DNA from: Desulfobacteraceae bacterium
Lineage (GTDB): Bacteria > Desulfobacterota > DSM-4660 > Desulfatiglandales > Desulfatiglandaceae
Length of the DNA: 7,617 nucleotides
Reading direction: 5' to 3'
NCBI GenBank assembly: GCA_030597505.1
Contig: JAUVRS010000115.1
Span: 1 to 7,617, forward strand
This document shows positions 6,152-7,617 of this stretch, in pieces. The notes below the pieces were generated by a model. That model was not told the origin of the DNA, made no database searches, and was given only the letters and a program-made list of their open reading frames with translations. The position numbers and the translations under genes are program-made. Position 1 is the first letter of the stretch. Every line of letters starts with the position of its first letter.

Positions 6152-7137
6152 TTGGAATCACCGCAACAGTTCCCCTGGAGATCGTTCTTGCTGCCGGCAG
6201 AACACCGGTGGATCTCAACAACCTCTTTATCACTTCCGGAAGTTCGCGGGAACTTGTTGCCCAGGCAGAGTCAGCGGGTTTTTCTCATAATATCTGTGCG
6301 TGGATCAAAGGGATCTACAGCACAGTGATCAACCATGGGATTCGAGAGGTCATTGCAGTGACAGGGGGAGACTGCAGCAACACGATTGCACTGGGAGAAA
6401 TACTGGAACAAAAAGGGGTAAGGGTGATTCCTTTTGAATACCCCCTGGACCGCAACAGGGAGACCCTCCAAAACCAGATGGAAATCCTTCGGGTGAAGTT
6501 GGGCGCCACCTGGCCCGAAATAGAGAACATGGGGGTGCGGCTGGAAAGCATCCGAAAAAAACTTAAACAACTGGATCAACTGACCTACGGAAAGAATGTG
6601 GTCACAGGGTCCGAGAATCATCGGTTTTTGGTGAATAGTTCTGATTTCAACGGCAACCCCGATCTGTTTGAAAGCGAACTGGATGAATTTCTTGCCGGGG
6701 TCCGGAAGAGGACCCCCCGAAGCAATGAGATCCGTCTGGGCTATCTGGGAGTGCCTCCCATTTTTACACAATTCTATGAGTGTATTGAATCTTTGGGCGC
6801 GAGGGTGGTCTTTAATGAGGTACAGCGGCAGTTCAGCATGCCATTCGGACAGAAAGATATTGTTGAACAGTATCTACAATACACATATCCCTATCATATG
6901 AGCGCAAGACTCAAGGATATCAAAGACGCTATCAATGAGCGGCAGTTGGACGGTCTGATCCACTATACCCAGACTTTTTGTTACAGACAGATCTACGATA
7001 TCTTGTTAAGGGAGGACACTACCATTCCGCTGCTCACGCTGGAGGGGGATCGACCGGGATTTATTGATGGTCGAACCGTCCTCCGCATCGAAACCTTTGT
7101 TGAAATGTTGCAAGCCGGAAAAGGAGAACTTTTTTAA
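6148..7137 (+). CDS. 2-hydroxyacyl-CoA dehydratase subunit D (HgdB/BcrC)-family Fe-S protein
   Basis: A 329-residue protein starting at TTG 6148, with stop TAA at 7135-7137. The N-terminus (IGITATVPLEIVLAAGRTPVDLNN) is the hallmark of the HgdB/BcrC/FldC superfamily. Four cysteines are present: C50 (NICAWIKG), C76 (GGDCSN), C212 (YECIES) and C278 (TFCYRQ). C50, C76 and C278 lie in contexts typical of the [4Fe-4S] or double-cubane cluster ligands of this family. It is shorter than most members I recall (about 370-430 residues). Classical members work as two-subunit enzymes that dehydrate 2-hydroxyacyl-CoAs or reduce benzoyl-CoA, with an ATP-dependent activator supplying electrons; neither partner is in this window. 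It may therefore be an orphan with another reductive role, or be activated from elsewhere in the genome. It is last in the coupled operon and is convergent with the FBPase gene. Confidence 0.85.
   Translation: MIGITATVPLEIVLAAGRTPVDLNNLFITSGSSRELVAQAESAGFSHNICAWIKGIYSTVINHGIREVIAVTGGDCSNTIALGEILEQKGVRVIPFEYPLDRNRETLQNQMEILRVKLGATWPEIENMGVRLESIRKKLKQLDQLTYGKNVVTGSENHRFLVNSSDFNGNPDLFESELDEFLAGVRKRTPRSNEIRLGYLGVPPIFTQFYECIESLGARVVFNEVQRQFSMPFGQKDIVEQYLQYTYPYHMSARLKDIKDAINERQLDGLIHYTQTFCYRQIYDILLREDTTIPLLTLEGDRPGFIDGRTVLRIETFVEMLQAGKGELF
6697..6716. repeat. GC-rich 7-bp inverted repeat inside the dehydratase-like gene
   Basis: GGGGTCC (6697-6703) and GGACCCC (6710-6716) are exact complements around a 6-base loop. 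It lies in the coding stretch for LAGVRKRTP, a variable linker. It is a plausible RNA hairpin of unknown meaning and may be chance. Confidence 0.6.
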
Positions 7138-7138
7138 C

Positions 7139-7617
7139 TTAGAGCTTTTTCTTTCCGCTGATAACCGCCTCGGCCAATTCAACATCTTTTTTGCTTCCAA
7201 TATAAAGGGGTGTCCTCTGGTGAAGGGCGCCCGGATCGATGTCGAGAATCGGACCGTGGCCGTTGCTGGCGTAACCACCTGCCTCCCGGGCCACCATGGC
7301 CAGCGGGTTGGCTTCCACCATGAGCCTCAGTTTCCCTGACGGCTTTTTGGGGTCCTTTTTGTCGGCGGGATACATAAAGATACCGCCTTTGAGAAGGTTG
7401 CGGTGAAAATCGGCCACAAGACTTCCAACATATCGGGAACTACAGGGCCCGCCGGCCTCCGCACCCCTGGTCTTGAAGTGATCTATCAGCGCCCTTGTCT
7501 TGGTGTCCCAGTATTGGTAGTTTCCTTCATTGACACTATAAATTCTTCCTCTTTCAGGTGTTTTAATGTCCTTGTGTGACAGGAGAAATTCACCAAGGCT
7601 CGGAAACAGGGTGAAAC
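7139..7617 (-). CDS. fbp: Class I fructose-1,6-bisphosphatase, C-terminal half (5' end outside the window)
   Basis: On the minus strand the frame is open from the window edge (7615) to TAA at 7141-7139, giving 158 residues of a protein that is usually about 330-340 long. Readable family motifs, in order, are IYSVNEGNYQYWD (about 7543-7505), SSRYVGSLVADFHRNLLKGGIFMYPAD (7441-7361), then SGKLRLMVEANPLAM, AGGYASNG, ILDIDPGALHQRTPLYIGS and the C-terminal tail. These include the substrate-binding NEGN, SSRYVGS and KLRL regions of FBPase. The enzyme removes the 1-phosphate from fructose 1,6-bisphosphate in gluconeogenesis, in the cytoplasm. The N-terminal metal-binding motifs are outside the window. 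LMVEANPLA replaces the more usual LLYEANPLA. The gene is tail-to-tail with the dehydratase-like gene, 1 bp between the stops. Confidence 0.95.
   Translation of the reverse strand, partial: FTLFPSLGEFLLSHKDIKTPERGRIYSVNEGNYQYWDTKTRALIDHFKTRGAEAGGPCSSRYVGSLVADFHRNLLKGGIFMYPADKKDPKKPSGKLRLMVEANPLAMVAREAGGYASNGHGPILDIDPGALHQRTPLYIGSKKDVELAEAVISGKKKL

Noticed and set aside
4563..7137. AmmeMemoRadiSam system or a complete 2-hydroxyacyl-CoA dehydratase operon
   Set aside because: The radical SAM protein resembles COG1313 and no AMMECR1 or Memo genes are present; no second dehydratase subunit or ATPase activator is in the window.
7116..7157. CGGAAA / TTTCCG pairing across the convergent gene ends as a bidirectional terminator
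   Set aside because: Six base pairs closing a 30-base loop is too weak to call.
7139..7417. A separate 92-residue minus-strand gene starting at GTG 7417
   Set aside because: The frame continues without a stop to the window edge and reads as fructose-1,6-bisphosphatase throughout, so 7417 is internal.

Overview
The window looks like chromosomal DNA of an anaerobic Gram-negative bacterium of moderate GC. A member of the Desulfobacterota (sulfate-reducer-like) is my best guess. This rests on an orphan 2-hydroxyacyl-CoA dehydratase-type Fe-S protein, a PflX/COG1313-type radical SAM protein, and a secreted GH114-like protein beside ordinary Gram-negative housekeeping genes. The taxonomy is inference from gene content only; there is no rRNA or other marker. 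I see no transposase, integrase, CRISPR array, tRNA or rRNA.

Left part (1-2300): the C-terminal end of an alpha/beta hydrolase, then a secreted protein with an N-terminal GH114/TM1410-like barrel and two tandem, mutually similar C-terminal beta-type domains. The Asp expected in the barrel's FLDTVD motif is Gly here.

Middle (2355-4446): an integral-membrane M48 (Ste24-type) zinc protease, followed by a Bax-inhibitor-1/YccA-family membrane protein. The 127-bp gap between them holds a short palindrome, a near-consensus sigma70-type promoter and a 17-bp tandem repeat that duplicates the TATAAT box. Both proteins belong to families linked to membrane-protein quality control, so they may work together. 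A strong hairpin with a T-rich tail follows the second gene.

Right part (4563-7137): a tightly packed three-gene operon with a radical SAM protein, a PP2A-like metallophosphoesterase and a 2-hydroxyacyl-CoA dehydratase subunit (HgdB/BcrC) homologue. Both junctions are stop/start overlaps (TGATG and TTGA), so translation is probably coupled. No dehydratase partner subunit or ATP-dependent activator lies in the window. This operon is the best candidate here for an undescribed system. Its leader can fold in two mutually exclusive ways around two copies of GGGGGATG, one of which overlaps the likely ribosome binding site.

The window ends with the C-terminal half of a class I fructose-1,6-bisphosphatase on the minus strand, convergent with the operon and only 1 bp from its last stop codon. 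Intergenic gaps are all short; no gene-free stretch exceeds 300 bases.
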